Shown here in pieces: positions 35,904-45,294 of a DNA stretch of 64,000 bases; within the stretch, counting starts at the first letter, position 1, and every line of letters begins with the position of its first letter. The stretch is taken from contig JAVVPF010000011.1 of the NCBI GenBank assembly GCA_036655895.1, positions 3,269 to 67,268 of the forward strand. The letters run 5' to 3'. Source of the DNA: Cloacibacillus sp. (GTDB lineage: Bacteria > Synergistota > Synergistia > Synergistales > Synergistaceae). Under the pieces are notes generated by a model. The model was not told the DNA's origin. It did not search any database and saw only the letters and a list, made by a program, of their open reading frames with translations. The position numbers were made by a program, and so were the translations under genes.

Positions 35904-35985
35904 GCTATCCAATCTTGTAGAATTAAGGCTATCAGCCATCATATACAATAAAATTTAAGTAGATATTTAACATATTTTACTTAAA
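35904..35985 (-). promoter_or_regulatory. upstream region of BTAD regulator copy 1: shared 11-mer and a dyad
   Basis: AGATTGGATAG (minus strand, 35904-35914) recurs upstream of other genes here (see the finding on this motif). Further upstream is an inverted repeat TTTAAGTA (35954-35961) / TACTTAAA (35978-35985) with a 16-base AT spacer. Either could be a regulator site; the region is very AT-rich, so confidence is low. Confidence 0.3.
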
Positions 35986-36030
35986 GTATATCAAATTTTC
36001 ATCAACTATAACGGGATAATATCAATGTAG

Positions 36031-36083
36031 AATACAGCGTGCCTGACATTTTGGAGAGCTCAAAACCTCAGACACACTGTATT
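36031..36083. terminator. terminator-like hairpin after the AGCS gene
   Basis: AATACAGCGTGCCTGA (36031-36046) pairs with TCAGACACACTGTATT (36068-36083); in minus-strand RNA the two deviations become G-U pairs, giving a 16-bp stem. The loop holds a smaller TTTTG/CAAAA stem. It lies 25 bases past the stop of the minus-strand AGCS symporter gene. Confidence 0.6.
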
Positions 36084-36107
36084 ATAGTGGTGCAACTAGA
36101 TACGGCT

Positions 36108-37508
36108 CTATTTGCCCGAGTCGATATCTTTCAGGTAGTACTTACCGGGCGTGTTGAAAAATTCTTTTACAAGAGCTACGACTTCTCCATTCATGAGCAC
36201 AACACCCAACATACTTGGAAGTATCATAAACGCAAAGAATAGATCCATAAACGGCCATAACAGTTCCGCATTCCAGAACGTTCCAGCAAATATACAGCCT
36301 ATAAAAACACAGCGCATAAATACGGAGAATTTATAGCCGCCGAGGAATTCAGCCTGTTTTTCACCATACCATGCGTATGCCAGGATACTTGTCCATGCAA
36401 ACAATGTAAGACTGACAGCAACGAGCACTTTGCCGAAGAAACCCCATTGAGAGGAGAAGGCAACCGTCGTCAGCACAGAGGCTTTTTCAGCCACGTCAGG
36501 CGCGGTCCAGACACCAGAAATCAATATCGCAAAAGCGGTGCAGGAGCAGACTACTATCGTATCAAGGAATACTTCCATCACGGCATAAAAACCCTGACGA
36601 ACAGGATGGTCTGTTATAGCGGTAGCGTGCGCGACCGCCGCAGTTCCATCGCCTGCCTGATTCGAATAAGCGCCTCTTGCAATCCCCCAGCGCATAGTGG
36701 TAGCTAATGTAGCTCCAGCAAAACCACCCACCGCCGCAATAGGAGTAAAGGCATAGGTGAATATCAAAGAGATAACTCCAGGAAGTTTACCCAGATTGCA
36801 GACAACCACTATTATTGTAGCAAGAATATATAGCCCGGCCATTGTAGGTACAAGTTTCTCTGCAATAGCACCGATACGTTTGACTTCACCGAAAAGACAA
36901 ACTCCTGCTGTTAGCGTGATAACAGCGCCTGCCACATAAATATTCAACCCAAATGCCTCGTTAAGAGAACCAACTATAGCATTACACTGCACCATACAGT
37001 CCGCAAAACACTGACCAACCAAGGCGCAGGCGTAAAATGCGCCGAGCCATCCAAGGTGATATTTTCGCAGACCGCCGCTTAAGAAATACTGAGCCCCGCC
37101 GACATAATCACCCTTCTCGTTCCGCGTCCTGTACTTCTGCCCAAGAACGGCCTCCGCAAATTTAGTGCTCATTCCAATAATTCCAAGCAGCCACATCCAG
37201 AAGACTGCTCCTGGACCGCCCCAAGCAATAGCGAGTCCAACGCCTACGATGTTTCCCGCGCCCACAGTGTTAGCTAGAGCCGTTGAAAGAGCCTGAATCG
37301 GTTTTAGCGTCCCTGCGGCGCTTTCATCCGTGGATTTATCAAATATTTTACCCAGTGTCTGGCTCCAGATATATTTAAAATAACGAATCTGGATAAATCC
37401 GAGGCGCACCATCAAAAATACTCCGCCTAAACCAAGAATATAGAGCATCGGATCGCCCCATATCCACCCCGAGAAAGCAAGGATAAATTTCATAATTACG
37501 TTGTCCAT
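36108..37508 (-). CDS. AGCS-family sodium:alanine/glycine symporter
   Basis: A 466-residue membrane protein with about 11 helices. Signatures are ANTVGAGNIVGVGLAIAWGG, PGAVFWMWLLGIIGMSTKFAE and TTMRWGIARGAYSNQAGDG, all typical of AlsT/AgcS. Members import alanine or glycine with Na+. AGGGGGG precedes the ATG at 37508. It is the last gene after AbgT and an M20 amidohydrolase on the same strand and lies inside the corrinoid island. Uptake of a small N-methyl amino acid such as sarcosine is conceivable, but that is inference from position only. Confidence 0.9.
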   Translation of the reverse strand: MDNVIMKFILAFSGWIWGDPMLYILGLGGVFLMVRLGFIQIRYFKYIWSQTLGKIFDKSTDESAAGTLKPIQALSTALANTVGAGNIVGVGLAIAWGGPGAVFWMWLLGIIGMSTKFAEAVLGQKYRTRNEKGDYVGGAQYFLSGGLRKYHLGWLGAFYACALVGQCFADCMVQCNAIVGSLNEAFGLNIYVAGAVITLTAGVCLFGEVKRIGAIAEKLVPTMAGLYILATIIVVVCNLGKLPGVISLIFTYAFTPIAAVGGFAGATLATTMRWGIARGAYSNQAGDGTAAVAHATAITDHPVRQGFYAVMEVFLDTIVVCSCTAFAILISGVWTAPDVAEKASVLTTVAFSSQWGFFGKVLVAVSLTLFAWTSILAYAWYGEKQAEFLGGYKFSVFMRCVFIGCIFAGTFWNAELLWPFMDLFFAFMILPSMLGVVLMNGEVVALVKEFFNTPGKYYLKDIDSGK

Positions 37509-37593
37509 ATTTTTCCCCCCTGTTCAGTATTCGCTGCAAAGACAACAAACTCTGTGAGATAAAATGCTTACAACCACTATGCCGTGCCCCTCC

Positions 37594-38781
37594 TTACCCA
37601 GCGTCTTTCAGATTGTTTTTAAAATCTTCATAAATCTGAGCCCGGAGCTTTTCGTCTGCCATGACGCGCAGAGAGATTCTTGCTAGAGCACGCACACCAG
37701 TTATAAGAGATTGATGCGCCTCTTCTGTAAACATGCTTTCGGCAAATTCTTTAGTATGTAAATCTAATTTTTGGCTAATTATTTTTAGATAGGGCTGTAA
37801 TGTGGGACAACGATAAGAAACATTCCCAACATCAGTCGAACCAAGAGCATCCGCCGGGAATGGCGAACATTTGACGCCCAATTCATTCAATATCTCTTCT
37901 GCAAGATTTTCGGCTTTTGCGTTAGGAAGCATATCATCACAACTGTACATGAATTTCTCCCACTGCACACTGGTCTTTGTGGCCATAGCCGCTCCCTTTG
38001 CACACAGCTCTATGTCGCTTAACATCTGGTTGACCAAGAATCTTTTTGTACCTCGAAATTCAATACGACACGAGGCATAATCTGGGACAATATTTGTAGC
38101 ACCGCTAATTTTTGTTACGATACCGTGAATCCTGCTGCCATCTCGCAGCGAAAACCGCATCATATCTATGGCATCCATAAAAAGCCTTAGGCCATTTTGT
38201 GCGCTGTGTCCAAGCCATGGGCTGGCAGAGGCATGAGAGGTGCGCCCTCTAAATTCAAAGGTATAACCGTCCATGGCTAGACATTTATAATCTACGCCGG
38301 TTATATTGCTGAAAGAGTGAAACATTATAGCGAGGTCGTAATCGTCAAACACACCTTCCTCGCACATGCGAACCTTCTCTGCCTCGCATTCTTCTGCAGG
38401 CGTTCCAATGAGATGCACTTCGCCAGGTACAGAATCTAGCGCTCGTGAGAGCGCCATCGCTGCATACACAGACATCGTTCCATGAAGATTATGCCCACAA
38501 GCATGTCCTATCTCTGGAAGCGCGTCATACTCCGCCATTATGGCTATTTTAGCTCCAACGCCGTTTTTCTTAACAGCTTTGAAGGCCGTCGGGATCCCTA
38601 GAAATGGATACTCGACCTCAAAACCATCATCACTGAGTATTTTCGCCAATTTTTGACTTGTGGCAAATTCCTGAGAGGATATTTCCGGATGCCTTCCAAT
38701 GTAATCGCTTACCTCAACGATTTCGGCTTTATGAGAAAAGATAAACTCATCCATCATTTTTTCTATTGTCTCGATTTTCAT
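37594..38781 (-). CDS. M20-family amidohydrolase (AbgB/carboxypeptidase-like)
   Basis: A 395-residue metallohydrolase. The metal site is visible in MAEYDALPEIGHACGHNLHG and GTPAEECEAEKVRM; a dimerisation (lid) domain follows, containing RGRTSHASASPWLGHSAQNG. These are features of the AbgB/amidohydrolase branch of M20, which cleaves N-acyl or p-aminobenzoyl amino acids. The start at 38781 is chosen because AAGGGG lies nine bases upstream and it leaves a clean 14-base gap after the AbgT gene. Pairing with an AbgT-type carrier mirrors the E. coli abg operon; the true substrate here may be another N-substituted amino acid. Confidence 0.87.
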   Translation of the reverse strand: MKIETIEKMMDEFIFSHKAEIVEVSDYIGRHPEISSQEFATSQKLAKILSDDGFEVEYPFLGIPTAFKAVKKNGVGAKIAIMAEYDALPEIGHACGHNLHGTMSVYAAMALSRALDSVPGEVHLIGTPAEECEAEKVRMCEEGVFDDYDLAIMFHSFSNITGVDYKCLAMDGYTFEFRGRTSHASASPWLGHSAQNGLRLFMDAIDMMRFSLRDGSRIHGIVTKISGATNIVPDYASCRIEFRGTKRFLVNQMLSDIELCAKGAAMATKTSVQWEKFMYSCDDMLPNAKAENLAEEILNELGVKCSPFPADALGSTDVGNVSYRCPTLQPYLKIISQKLDLHTKEFAESMFTEEAHQSLITGVRALARISLRVMADEKLRAQIYEDFKNNLKDAG

Positions 38782-38795
38782 AACGGCATTCCCCT

Positions 38796-40337
38796 TCACA
38801 GCCATACTCGTCCACCAGCAAGCCCAAGCGGCAAATCCAATGTCATCCACAATAAAACAATAGTCAGAAGAATTACTACATAGGAGATAGTATAGGGAAG
38901 CATCGCGGAGAACATTGTTCCCACTCCGACTTTTCTATCATATTTCTGTGCCATTACAACAACAACAGGGAAGAAGGCCATAAGCGGCGAAATATTATTC
39001 CCACACACATCTGCCATTCTCATAATATACTGACCAAACGCAGGATGGATGTTAAACTGCATTAGGAGCGGAATGAAAATCGGAGCAAATATAATGTATT
39101 TTGAGCTTCCGCTTGTGATGAAAACTCCAACGAGAGCAACAAATATGAAAATGGTCGCAACAGTCACCTGAGGAGGAACAGCGAGGCTCTTCAGTGTGTC
39201 CGCAATTTGTATCGAGATAATCGGCCCCAGATTGGACAGTTGGAAGAACGCCAAGAAGAGGGCTATGGCTACAAATATGATCAAAACAGGCAAAATAAAG
39301 TATGCCCCTTTAGCGGTTAACTCCGCCATTTCTCCGATGGTCTTTGCTTGCCCCGTATTTTTCGCATAGATATAACCAGGAATAAAGAAGAAGAATACAA
39401 GCAAGTTTTCCATAGACCACATAAACGGCGCATCTATAACAAGAGAGCCGCTTGGCGCCCTAAAAAAGCTACTTGCGGGGATGCAGGCTACAAAGATAAG
39501 TGCAAAATACACGGCGACACCCATGATAGCTTTTTTTGCCGCGCAACGCTCCGTATCTGTCAGTTCTGCCTCTGCGCTAACGAACCCCTCCTCCGCGTCC
39601 GCCTCATTGTAGACTGCAAATCGTGGAGCTACAAATTTTATAGTTACAAATGTTGTGACCAAAACCAATACAGAGGAGCTAAAAAGCACAGCGTAGTAAT
39701 CGCTCATAAGAGGCATTGTAAAGTTGGGGTCATATAGTTGGGCAGCTTTGACCGTCATCGGAGTAAGGCAGACCTGCCAAAAAGCAGGAACAAACTCTAG
39801 CGCCGCGCCGGAACATGCGGCAGCGTAGCCACAGAAAAGACCTATGAGTGGATTCTTGCCAGCTGCCTTGTATATCGCGGCTGCAAGCGCTGGGACGATG
39901 ATCATAGAAACGCTGCCGTCTAGACTGCACATAAACACTCCGACAAATGTGACAGAAAAGGCGAGCCACGAGTTATTAACTCGTTTAAAGAGTAGTTTGA
40001 TAATGGCCGAGAAGGTACCGCTTGCGTCACACAATCCCATCCCCAGGCCAACAGTGATCGTTATTCCAAGTATTGGAAACTTTTGAAAGCTGGACGTGAA
40101 CGCCGTCAAAAAAAGCATTAATCCATCTTTACTGAACAGGTTAATGGGAGCAATGGTCTCACCTGAGACAGGGTGTATTACTCTTATACCGGCAACCGCG
40201 TACAAAATAGATAATATAATCAAACATATTGTGAGATAGATGAATAATGTAAGGGTATGAGGGATTTTATTTCCGATCCTCTCAACCATACCAAAGAATC
40301 CGCTGGTTCTCTTATTTTCCGCTAAGATATCCGACAT
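38796..40337 (-). CDS. AbgT-family transporter
   Basis: A 513-residue membrane protein of the AbgT family. Signs: IGNKIPHTLTLFIYLTICL at the N-terminus, a glycine-rich GMGLCDASGTFSA, SLDGSVSMIIVPALAAAIY, and the C-terminal SGSSKYIIFAPIFIPLLMQF with NNISPLMAFFPVVVVMAQKY. AbgT proteins import p-aminobenzoyl-glutamate or export sulfonamides. It is followed 14 bases later by the M20 amidohydrolase, so import and hydrolysis are probably coupled. A strong dyad separates it from the mtmC1-mtmB1 pair upstream. Confidence 0.92.
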   Translation of the reverse strand: MSDILAENKRTSGFFGMVERIGNKIPHTLTLFIYLTICLIILSILYAVAGIRVIHPVSGETIAPINLFSKDGLMLFLTAFTSSFQKFPILGITITVGLGMGLCDASGTFSAIIKLLFKRVNNSWLAFSVTFVGVFMCSLDGSVSMIIVPALAAAIYKAAGKNPLIGLFCGYAAACSGAALEFVPAFWQVCLTPMTVKAAQLYDPNFTMPLMSDYYAVLFSSSVLVLVTTFVTIKFVAPRFAVYNEADAEEGFVSAEAELTDTERCAAKKAIMGVAVYFALIFVACIPASSFFRAPSGSLVIDAPFMWSMENLLVFFFFIPGYIYAKNTGQAKTIGEMAELTAKGAYFILPVLIIFVAIALFLAFFQLSNLGPIISIQIADTLKSLAVPPQVTVATIFIFVALVGVFITSGSSKYIIFAPIFIPLLMQFNIHPAFGQYIMRMADVCGNNISPLMAFFPVVVVMAQKYDRKVGVGTMFSAMLPYTISYVVILLTIVLLWMTLDLPLGLAGGRVWL

Positions 40338-40394
40338 ATTATTTCACCATCCTGTTAGAATCATGAATTAAGTCTACAGTGCCAAATCAAGAAT

Positions 40395-40430
40395 AAATTT
40401 TCGAAGAGAGATATCTCTCTCCGAAAATTT
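40395..40430. terminator. 36-base dyad after mtmB1
   Basis: A near-perfect palindrome (AAATTTTCG...CGAAAATTT with an inner AGAGAGAT/ATCTCTCT arm, one mismatched pair) lies 16 bases past the MtmB-like stop and 58 before the AbgT start. It probably ends or attenuates the mtmC1-mtmB1 transcript. Confidence 0.65.
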
Positions 40431-40446
40431 CTAGTTTATTTATAGA

Positions 40447-41838
40447 TCAATAGGCGTACTTCACTCCAAGCGCTTTGAGCTCCTCTTTTATTTTCTTATA
40501 TTGGGCCGTGAATTCAGGGCGCACCGTCACTTTATCCATGTCATACACTTCCTGGATCTTGTAACCATAGTGATCTTCAGGGATATGTTTTTCATATTTT
40601 TCAAGAAGTTTAAGTGCAATGTCGTTAGCCTCTTCTCTCGTCATACGGTTCTTAAAAGAGGCAAGCGCTGTTTCATGGAACATGCGTGACTCAAGCGGGG
40701 TCGCCATGTCGCAGAATTTATTGCGGCAGGTGCCCGCTCCCCAAATGTTCGCTCCCGAAGTCTCAACGGTCAGTGCGTGGGCGGCGGCCTCATAATAAAC
40801 TAAATCTGTGCCTGGCCCCGCATTTGCAAACAGGCTTTCAAGGAAGATCAGGTTTGAATTGCGAGCAACGGCCTGTGAATTTGCGGAAAGGATCCACAAC
40901 ATTTCTTTACCAGTATTGGTCTGCCACTTCATGTGGAATGGGAAGCAAAGGCTCCACTGTGCCCCATAAAGACAAGCGCCTTGAATGTTATATACCGTCT
41001 GGAGTATGGCTGTGGCTTCTACTCCGCCGGCATAACCGCCATATATTGCGCCGCACAGGTTACCAAAGACATTCCCATAGGCGCGATAGTGGAATGATTT
41101 ATTGAGCATCGCATCATTGGTCGTCAACTCTGTAAGTATTGAAACCATTCGGCCGTCATAGTGTGACGGACGAACCCCCCATTCCTTGTTGGCCGCGGCG
41201 ATTTGGGCTTGGTCACTCTCTGCCGTGCCAACTGACACTGAATAGATATCGGGCTTACCGACAAGGCGCATCGCATCACGAAGATTCATGGCATGCTCCA
41301 TCGCTCCAGCAACCTCCGACGGGGAGTTTGAGCGTATTTTAACGCCCATAAAATCCTCCAACAGCGGGGCGCAAAGTCCGTCAATTAAGGGTTCTTTAAG
41401 ATATGCCATGCATGCCTTTTTATGTATATCGGAACTGTAGCTCATGTCAGGGCTGAAGAGAAAGAACGGGCGGGTCTCTTTATCTTCAACCTTTCTGGCG
41501 CCTATTGCACGCTGGTCATGACCGGCGCCAACCATATAGCGAGGCTGGCAGGTGCCAAGGATTTCATCGACTTCTTCTTCTGTAAACTCCATGACGCGGT
41601 GCGTGTCCTGGTTATATACTCCCACGCTGATAAAAAACTCTTTTGCTGCATTCCATACAGCATCCGCCATAGTGTCGTCCATATTCACTGCGCTTTTTTT
41701 ATCCCATACGATGTTGTATTTCTTTATAACTCTCTTCATTTCTGGAATAAAGCGGGTGATGGTATACGTATTCTGGTCTTTGCAAAAAGGCCCTGTCTGT
41801 GCTTTATCAAAAACTTCCCACATTCTGAACGTAGACAT
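40447..41838 (-). CDS. MtmB-family methyltransferase without pyrrolysine (copy 1)
   Basis: A 463-residue protein with the length and layout of monomethylamine methyltransferase MtmB (458 residues in Methanosarcina). Recognised segments: VGVYNQDTHRVM, RLVGKPDIYSVSVGTAES, IYGGYAGGVEAT (glycine loop at 266-), LFANAGPGTD and LESRMFHE. In canonical MtmB a UAG-encoded pyrrolysine lies near residue 202, in a stretch that aligns with VSVGTAES (201-208); here the frame has no UAG and this site carries Ser/Val. Pyrrolysine binds the amine substrate, so the substrate or mechanism must differ. It follows its corrinoid protein gene by 63 bases. GGGAGG precedes the start. It is 66/100 identical to copy 2 over the first 100 residues by hand count. 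Confidence 0.88.
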   Translation of the reverse strand: MSTFRMWEVFDKAQTGPFCKDQNTYTITRFIPEMKRVIKKYNIVWDKKSAVNMDDTMADAVWNAAKEFFISVGVYNQDTHRVMEFTEEEVDEILGTCQPRYMVGAGHDQRAIGARKVEDKETRPFFLFSPDMSYSSDIHKKACMAYLKEPLIDGLCAPLLEDFMGVKIRSNSPSEVAGAMEHAMNLRDAMRLVGKPDIYSVSVGTAESDQAQIAAANKEWGVRPSHYDGRMVSILTELTTNDAMLNKSFHYRAYGNVFGNLCGAIYGGYAGGVEATAILQTVYNIQGACLYGAQWSLCFPFHMKWQTNTGKEMLWILSANSQAVARNSNLIFLESLFANAGPGTDLVYYEAAAHALTVETSGANIWGAGTCRNKFCDMATPLESRMFHETALASFKNRMTREEANDIALKLLEKYEKHIPEDHYGYKIQEVYDMDKVTVRPEFTAQYKKIKEELKALGVKYAY

Positions 41839-41901
41839 TTATATTTTCCTCCCAATCAAATACAAATAATATTCCCTGATGCTAGTAACGAATTGAAAGC
41901 G

Positions 41902-42531
41902 TTAGCCAAGGATTTCTTTTAATTTCGCGGCACATTCAAAGGCGTCAAATGACCATACATCAGCGCCGATGCGTTTTGCCCATTCGATGGAAGTAGGAGC
42001 TCCGCCTACACAGACGAGATACTTGCCCTTATCTCCTGCTTCAGCAACCATCTTGATAAATTCTTCCTGCCCTGGCATCGTCGTTGTCATTAGAGCCGAA
42101 AGCCCGACGACATCCGCCTTTTCTTTCCGCGCTGCTTCCAGATAAGCAACTGGGTCAACGTCAGCTCCAAGATCAATAACTTCGAAGCCATTGGCCTGCA
42201 ACACTATCCCTACAATGTTTTTACCTATGTCGTGATAGTCGCCCTTGACCGTACCGATGATGACTCTCTTCGCGGCTTTATCATCAGCATTGGCTATCAG
42301 ATGTCCCTTAAGGACCTCCATTATTTGCATAAAGGCATCGCCAGCAATCATGAGGTCCGGCAGGAAAACTTCAAAGTTCTCAAATTTCTTACCAAGTATC
42401 CCCATCTCGTCCGTAAGCCCGTTCATAATATCTCGAGCCTCTGTGCCATCAGCAATAAGCTGTTTTACAAGCGTTACAGCCTCATCGCCCTCTCCGTCAA
42501 CCATATACTGACGAACCGTTGTTATTGACAT
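41902..42531 (-). CDS. MtmC-like corrinoid protein (copy 1)
   Basis: A 209-residue methyl-accepting B12 protein. A four-helix cap domain (about 1-88, with DEMGILGKKFENFEVFLPDL) precedes the Rossmann B12 domain. The lower-ligand motif is D98-Y-H100-D-I-G103 in VKGDYHDIGKN, followed by GLSALMTTTMP and VGGAPTS. It carries the methyl group from the MtmB-like protein encoded next (63-base gap) to a second methyltransferase. The start at 42531 has GGAGG nine bases upstream; the frame upstream to 42579 lacks a site. About 34 of 209 residues differ from copy 2, with a nearly invariant B12 core. Confidence 0.92.
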   Translation of the reverse strand: MSITTVRQYMVDGEGDEAVTLVKQLIADGTEARDIMNGLTDEMGILGKKFENFEVFLPDLMIAGDAFMQIMEVLKGHLIANADDKAAKRVIIGTVKGDYHDIGKNIVGIVLQANGFEVIDLGADVDPVAYLEAARKEKADVVGLSALMTTTMPGQEEFIKMVAEAGDKGKYLVCVGGAPTSIEWAKRIGADVWSFDAFECAAKLKEILG

Positions 42532-42886
42532 CACCACAAACCTCCCAGAATAAATATCAATTAAAACAGGTAGCATCAAAATAACTATCCTTAATAAAAC
42601 AAGAATAATAAAGTGATATAAAATACGTGTAAAAAGGTAATAAATATGTGTTTTTATAAAATAAAAAAAGCATATAATAGAATTTCTTTTTTATTGCGCA
42701 GATAATTGAGTCAGAAGGGACAGTATGAGGCCATAACATCTTGCATAAATGATTTTATAAAGAAGGATAAAATCATAATCTGGTAAATAACTAAATTTTT
42801 CAGAAAATAAGTATGCTGCCGCATAACAGCGCAAATCGCCGCTCAGTTAAGGACTGAGCGGCGATTTGCGGATTGTCTTGGCGCGC
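42532..42886. other. 355-base AT-rich intergenic region upstream of mtmC1
   Basis: It contains the terminator of the upstream operon (42830-42870) and, between about 42540 and 42780, very AT-rich sequence that must hold the mtmC1-mtmB1 promoter on the minus strand. I could not fix a convincing -35/-10 pair, riboswitch or small gene in it. Confidence 0.5.
42830..42870 (-). terminator. terminator of the nhaC-aminotransferase-activator operon
   Basis: A 17-bp perfect stem (42830-42846 with 42854-42870) with a seven-base loop, 16 bases past the stop of the B12-activation-like gene. The minus strand continues GTTATGCGGC without a strong T-run. Confidence 0.8.
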
Positions 42887-43681
42887 TTATCTCTCGCTGC
42901 TTATTAAATTATCCGGCAGGCCTTTTTTGCTTTCCAGCATGTGACAGCCTCCAAGCTGGTAATAGAGACATTTTTTGCCGCTGCACGGATGGCACGGTTC
43001 TTCTCTTACTAGTACAGCGTTCTCGGCGGATCCCAGCGACAAGAAGGAGCATTGTGATTTTCGTGGGCGAAGCAGCGAATTTCCACTGGCAGAGACTCCT
43101 ATCAAACGTTCCGTGTCGCCGACGCTGACTACTTTTTCCATCAGATCCTGTCGCATGCTTCCCATGCCGGGATAAAATTCTCCGTTGATGTAACGGTTCG
43201 CCGGAAGCGCTATTTTGGATTGTATCCATTCTATAAGCATAGCGTGCATCTCATAGAGCGCAATGGAGCCTGTGACATCAAGAAGGTAACCTGTCATTAG
43301 ACTTCCGGTAGTGGACATTAGGGCGCTTCCAGATTGTTCTAGGGTGCCTCCTATGGTCCATACGGACATGACTATGCGGTCAACGCTCTCATTAACTTCC
43401 ATGAAGCCTTTGCCAAATATATTTATGGCCTCGTCTTTTGTGAAAGAAAGTATCCTAGCGCTTGGGTTGAAGAGTTTTTCATACCCGTCTTGTTCCCAAA
43501 AGTTCATGAATTTGGAGAGGGATTTCTGGTGCTTCTCGCCTTTTTCCATGTAAAAATTTTCCAGGGCGTGCAAATCTACGTCCATGAGGCTGCTTTCATC
43601 CATTGTACAAAGGTCATTACCGTAGACTGACTGGCAGATTTTTATTTTCTTCAGTTTTTTTTCCATTTTATTCACAGCCAT
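42887..43681 (-). CDS. MetH reactivation-domain-like protein of the demethylation island
   Basis: A 264-residue protein that resembles the AdoMet-binding activation region of methionine synthase but is divergent: LDVTGSIALYEMHAMLIEW (the D-x5-E helix), NGEFYPGMGSMRQD in place of RxSPGYGD, VGDTERLIGVSASGNSLLRP with RKSQCSFLSLG in place of P-x-KSV-x-IG, and a Cys tail C230, 233, 238, 246 like that of the metH-operon protein. The ATG overlaps the RamA-like gene's TGA, so the two are translationally coupled. I infer a role in keeping MtmC/MttC-type corrinoids active, or an Fe-S accessory role to the activator; neither is shown. Confidence 0.7.
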   Translation of the reverse strand: MAVNKMEKKLKKIKICQSVYGNDLCTMDESSLMDVDLHALENFYMEKGEKHQKSLSKFMNFWEQDGYEKLFNPSARILSFTKDEAINIFGKGFMEVNESVDRIVMSVWTIGGTLEQSGSALMSTTGSLMTGYLLDVTGSIALYEMHAMLIEWIQSKIALPANRYINGEFYPGMGSMRQDLMEKVVSVGDTERLIGVSASGNSLLRPRKSQCSFLSLGSAENAVLVREEPCHPCSGKKCLYYQLGGCHMLESKKGLPDNLISSER

Positions 43682-45294
43682 CAGAAGGTCATCGCTTTAA
43701 TGAAGCGGTCCTGAAAATCTGAAAGGGAAGACAGTTCGATATACGACATTTTTGCCGCCGTCTTTTTTGTGCGCTCATAAAAATCAACGGAGGCAAGGGC
43801 CATTGAGGCGCCCAATCCCGACGTGTTACTGACTCCGCGGATTTTTGTACTGTCTACGTCTGGAATAAGCCCGACGCGGACTGCGCTTTCGATGTTGATA
43901 TGATTGCCGAAGGCGCCAGCAAGGCAGACCTCGGAGACCTCCTCCGTTGTGATGCCGGCCTTTTCCAGCATTACCTCTACGCCGACCTTTACGGCGCTTA
44001 CTGCAAGCTGTACCTCTCTTATGTCCTTTTGGGTAAGATAGACGGGGTTTTCCTCGTCGGTGAGGAGCAGCTGCACCATTCCGTTTTTATTGCGTCCCAG
44101 CCTGTCTTTAAAGCGGGTGTCCGTGCATTTTTCAGGATATTCAAAGCGGCCGCCTTTGTTGATGACGCCGGTATTGACCAAAAGGGCCACTGCGTCGATG
44201 AGTCCTGAGCCACAGAGTCCTGTGGGCGGGACATCCCCTATCGTCTCGCAGCAAAGCTGTCCATCTTTGAACGTGACCTTTTCTATCGCGCCTAGGCTCG
44301 CCCTCATGCCATATTGTATGCGCGCGCCTTCAAGGGCCGGCCCCGCGGCCGTAGCACAGCAGTATAGCGCCTGCGCGTTGCCGATGACTATCTCGTTATT
44401 TGTCCCTATATCGACTAGCAGCCTTATTTCATTTGAGGCGTCTATATCAAGCGCTGCGACTCCAGCTACTATGTCCGCTCCGACATAGCCCGCCACATTC
44501 GGCAGCATTTTGATAGTTCCGTTTTCGCTTATTTCTATGCCTATCTGAGACGCCTTAAAGGGCGGGTAAAGCGAAAAGGCTGGTGCATAGGGGCTCCTGC
44601 CGATGCTTTCGGGAGAGACGCCGACAAAGAGGTGTTCCATTACGGTGTTGGCTGCGATAACGATTTCTGTGACGGCGCAGCGTTTGATACCGTTTCTATG
44701 AACAAGCGTCCCAACTGCTTTATTCATATCGTCCGTTATAATTTTTTGTATGCGTTCAAGAGCGCCCTGTTCGGACGAAGAGTAGGCTATCCTTGAGATG
44801 ACATCGTCGCCAAAGGTCACCTGAGGATTCAGAAATGAAATTTTGTCGGTCTCTTTATGTTCGTTAAGGTCATAGAGACAGCAGACTACCGTCGTTGTGC
44901 CAATGTCAACGGATATGCCGTAGCCTGCAGAGTCAGGCCTCCATTCGGAGATGCTCCCTGAAAAGCCCTCCAGTATGCGGTGGCCGTCTGACGCAGCTCT
45001 GTCTACTACATAGACTGTGCCGCTTTTTTGCACGGCAGAACAACAGGAGAGACGGATGCCGGCCTCAACCTCATCACTCGAAAAGAAGTTTTTCTCTGTC
45101 TCCGTTATTTGCCCAAGAATATCTTTGTCTTTGACCATGACGCGACATTTGCCGCACACCCCGGCTCCACCGCAGTGGCGGTCTATTTTTACACCGGCTG
45201 ATGCCGCGACATCAAAGAGCATCCGGCCTTTTGGCGCTGTGGCCTCAATTCCGTCTGGAAGAAATTTTATTGTTACCTTTTCCGAAGATTCCAT
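43681..45294 (-). CDS. RamA-like ATP-dependent corrinoid activator (RACE protein)
   Basis: A 537-residue protein. An N-terminal 2Fe-2S ferredoxin domain has C41, C47, C50 and C84/85 (RHCGGAGVCGKC), then a linker and an ASKHA-type ATPase region with GYGISVDIGTTTVVCCLYD, VDIGTNNEIVIG, TGLCGSGLIDAVA and CLAGAFGNHI. This is the COG3894 architecture of RamA and the glycine-betaine/O-demethylase activators, which use ATP and a low-potential electron to reduce cob(II) to cob(I)alamin on corrinoid proteins. The start at 45294 overlaps the aminotransferase stop (TAATG) and has AAGGG nine bases upstream. It should serve the MtmC-like proteins on both sides. Confidence 0.92.
   Translation of the reverse strand: MESSEKVTIKFLPDGIEATAPKGRMLFDVAASAGVKIDRHCGGAGVCGKCRVMVKDKDILGQITETEKNFFSSDEVEAGIRLSCCSAVQKSGTVYVVDRAASDGHRILEGFSGSISEWRPDSAGYGISVDIGTTTVVCCLYDLNEHKETDKISFLNPQVTFGDDVISRIAYSSSEQGALERIQKIITDDMNKAVGTLVHRNGIKRCAVTEIVIAANTVMEHLFVGVSPESIGRSPYAPAFSLYPPFKASQIGIEISENGTIKMLPNVAGYVGADIVAGVAALDIDASNEIRLLVDIGTNNEIVIGNAQALYCCATAAGPALEGARIQYGMRASLGAIEKVTFKDGQLCCETIGDVPPTGLCGSGLIDAVALLVNTGVINKGGRFEYPEKCTDTRFKDRLGRNKNGMVQLLLTDEENPVYLTQKDIREVQLAVSAVKVGVEVMLEKAGITTEEVSEVCLAGAFGNHINIESAVRVGLIPDVDSTKIRGVSNTSGLGASMALASVDFYERTKKTAAKMSYIELSSLSDFQDRFIKAMTF

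Noticed and set aside
42532-42886. Cobalamin riboswitch upstream of the corrinoid genes
   Set aside because: I found no B12-box-like or multi-helix conserved core in this or the 52058-52368 leader; the sequence is simply AT-rich.
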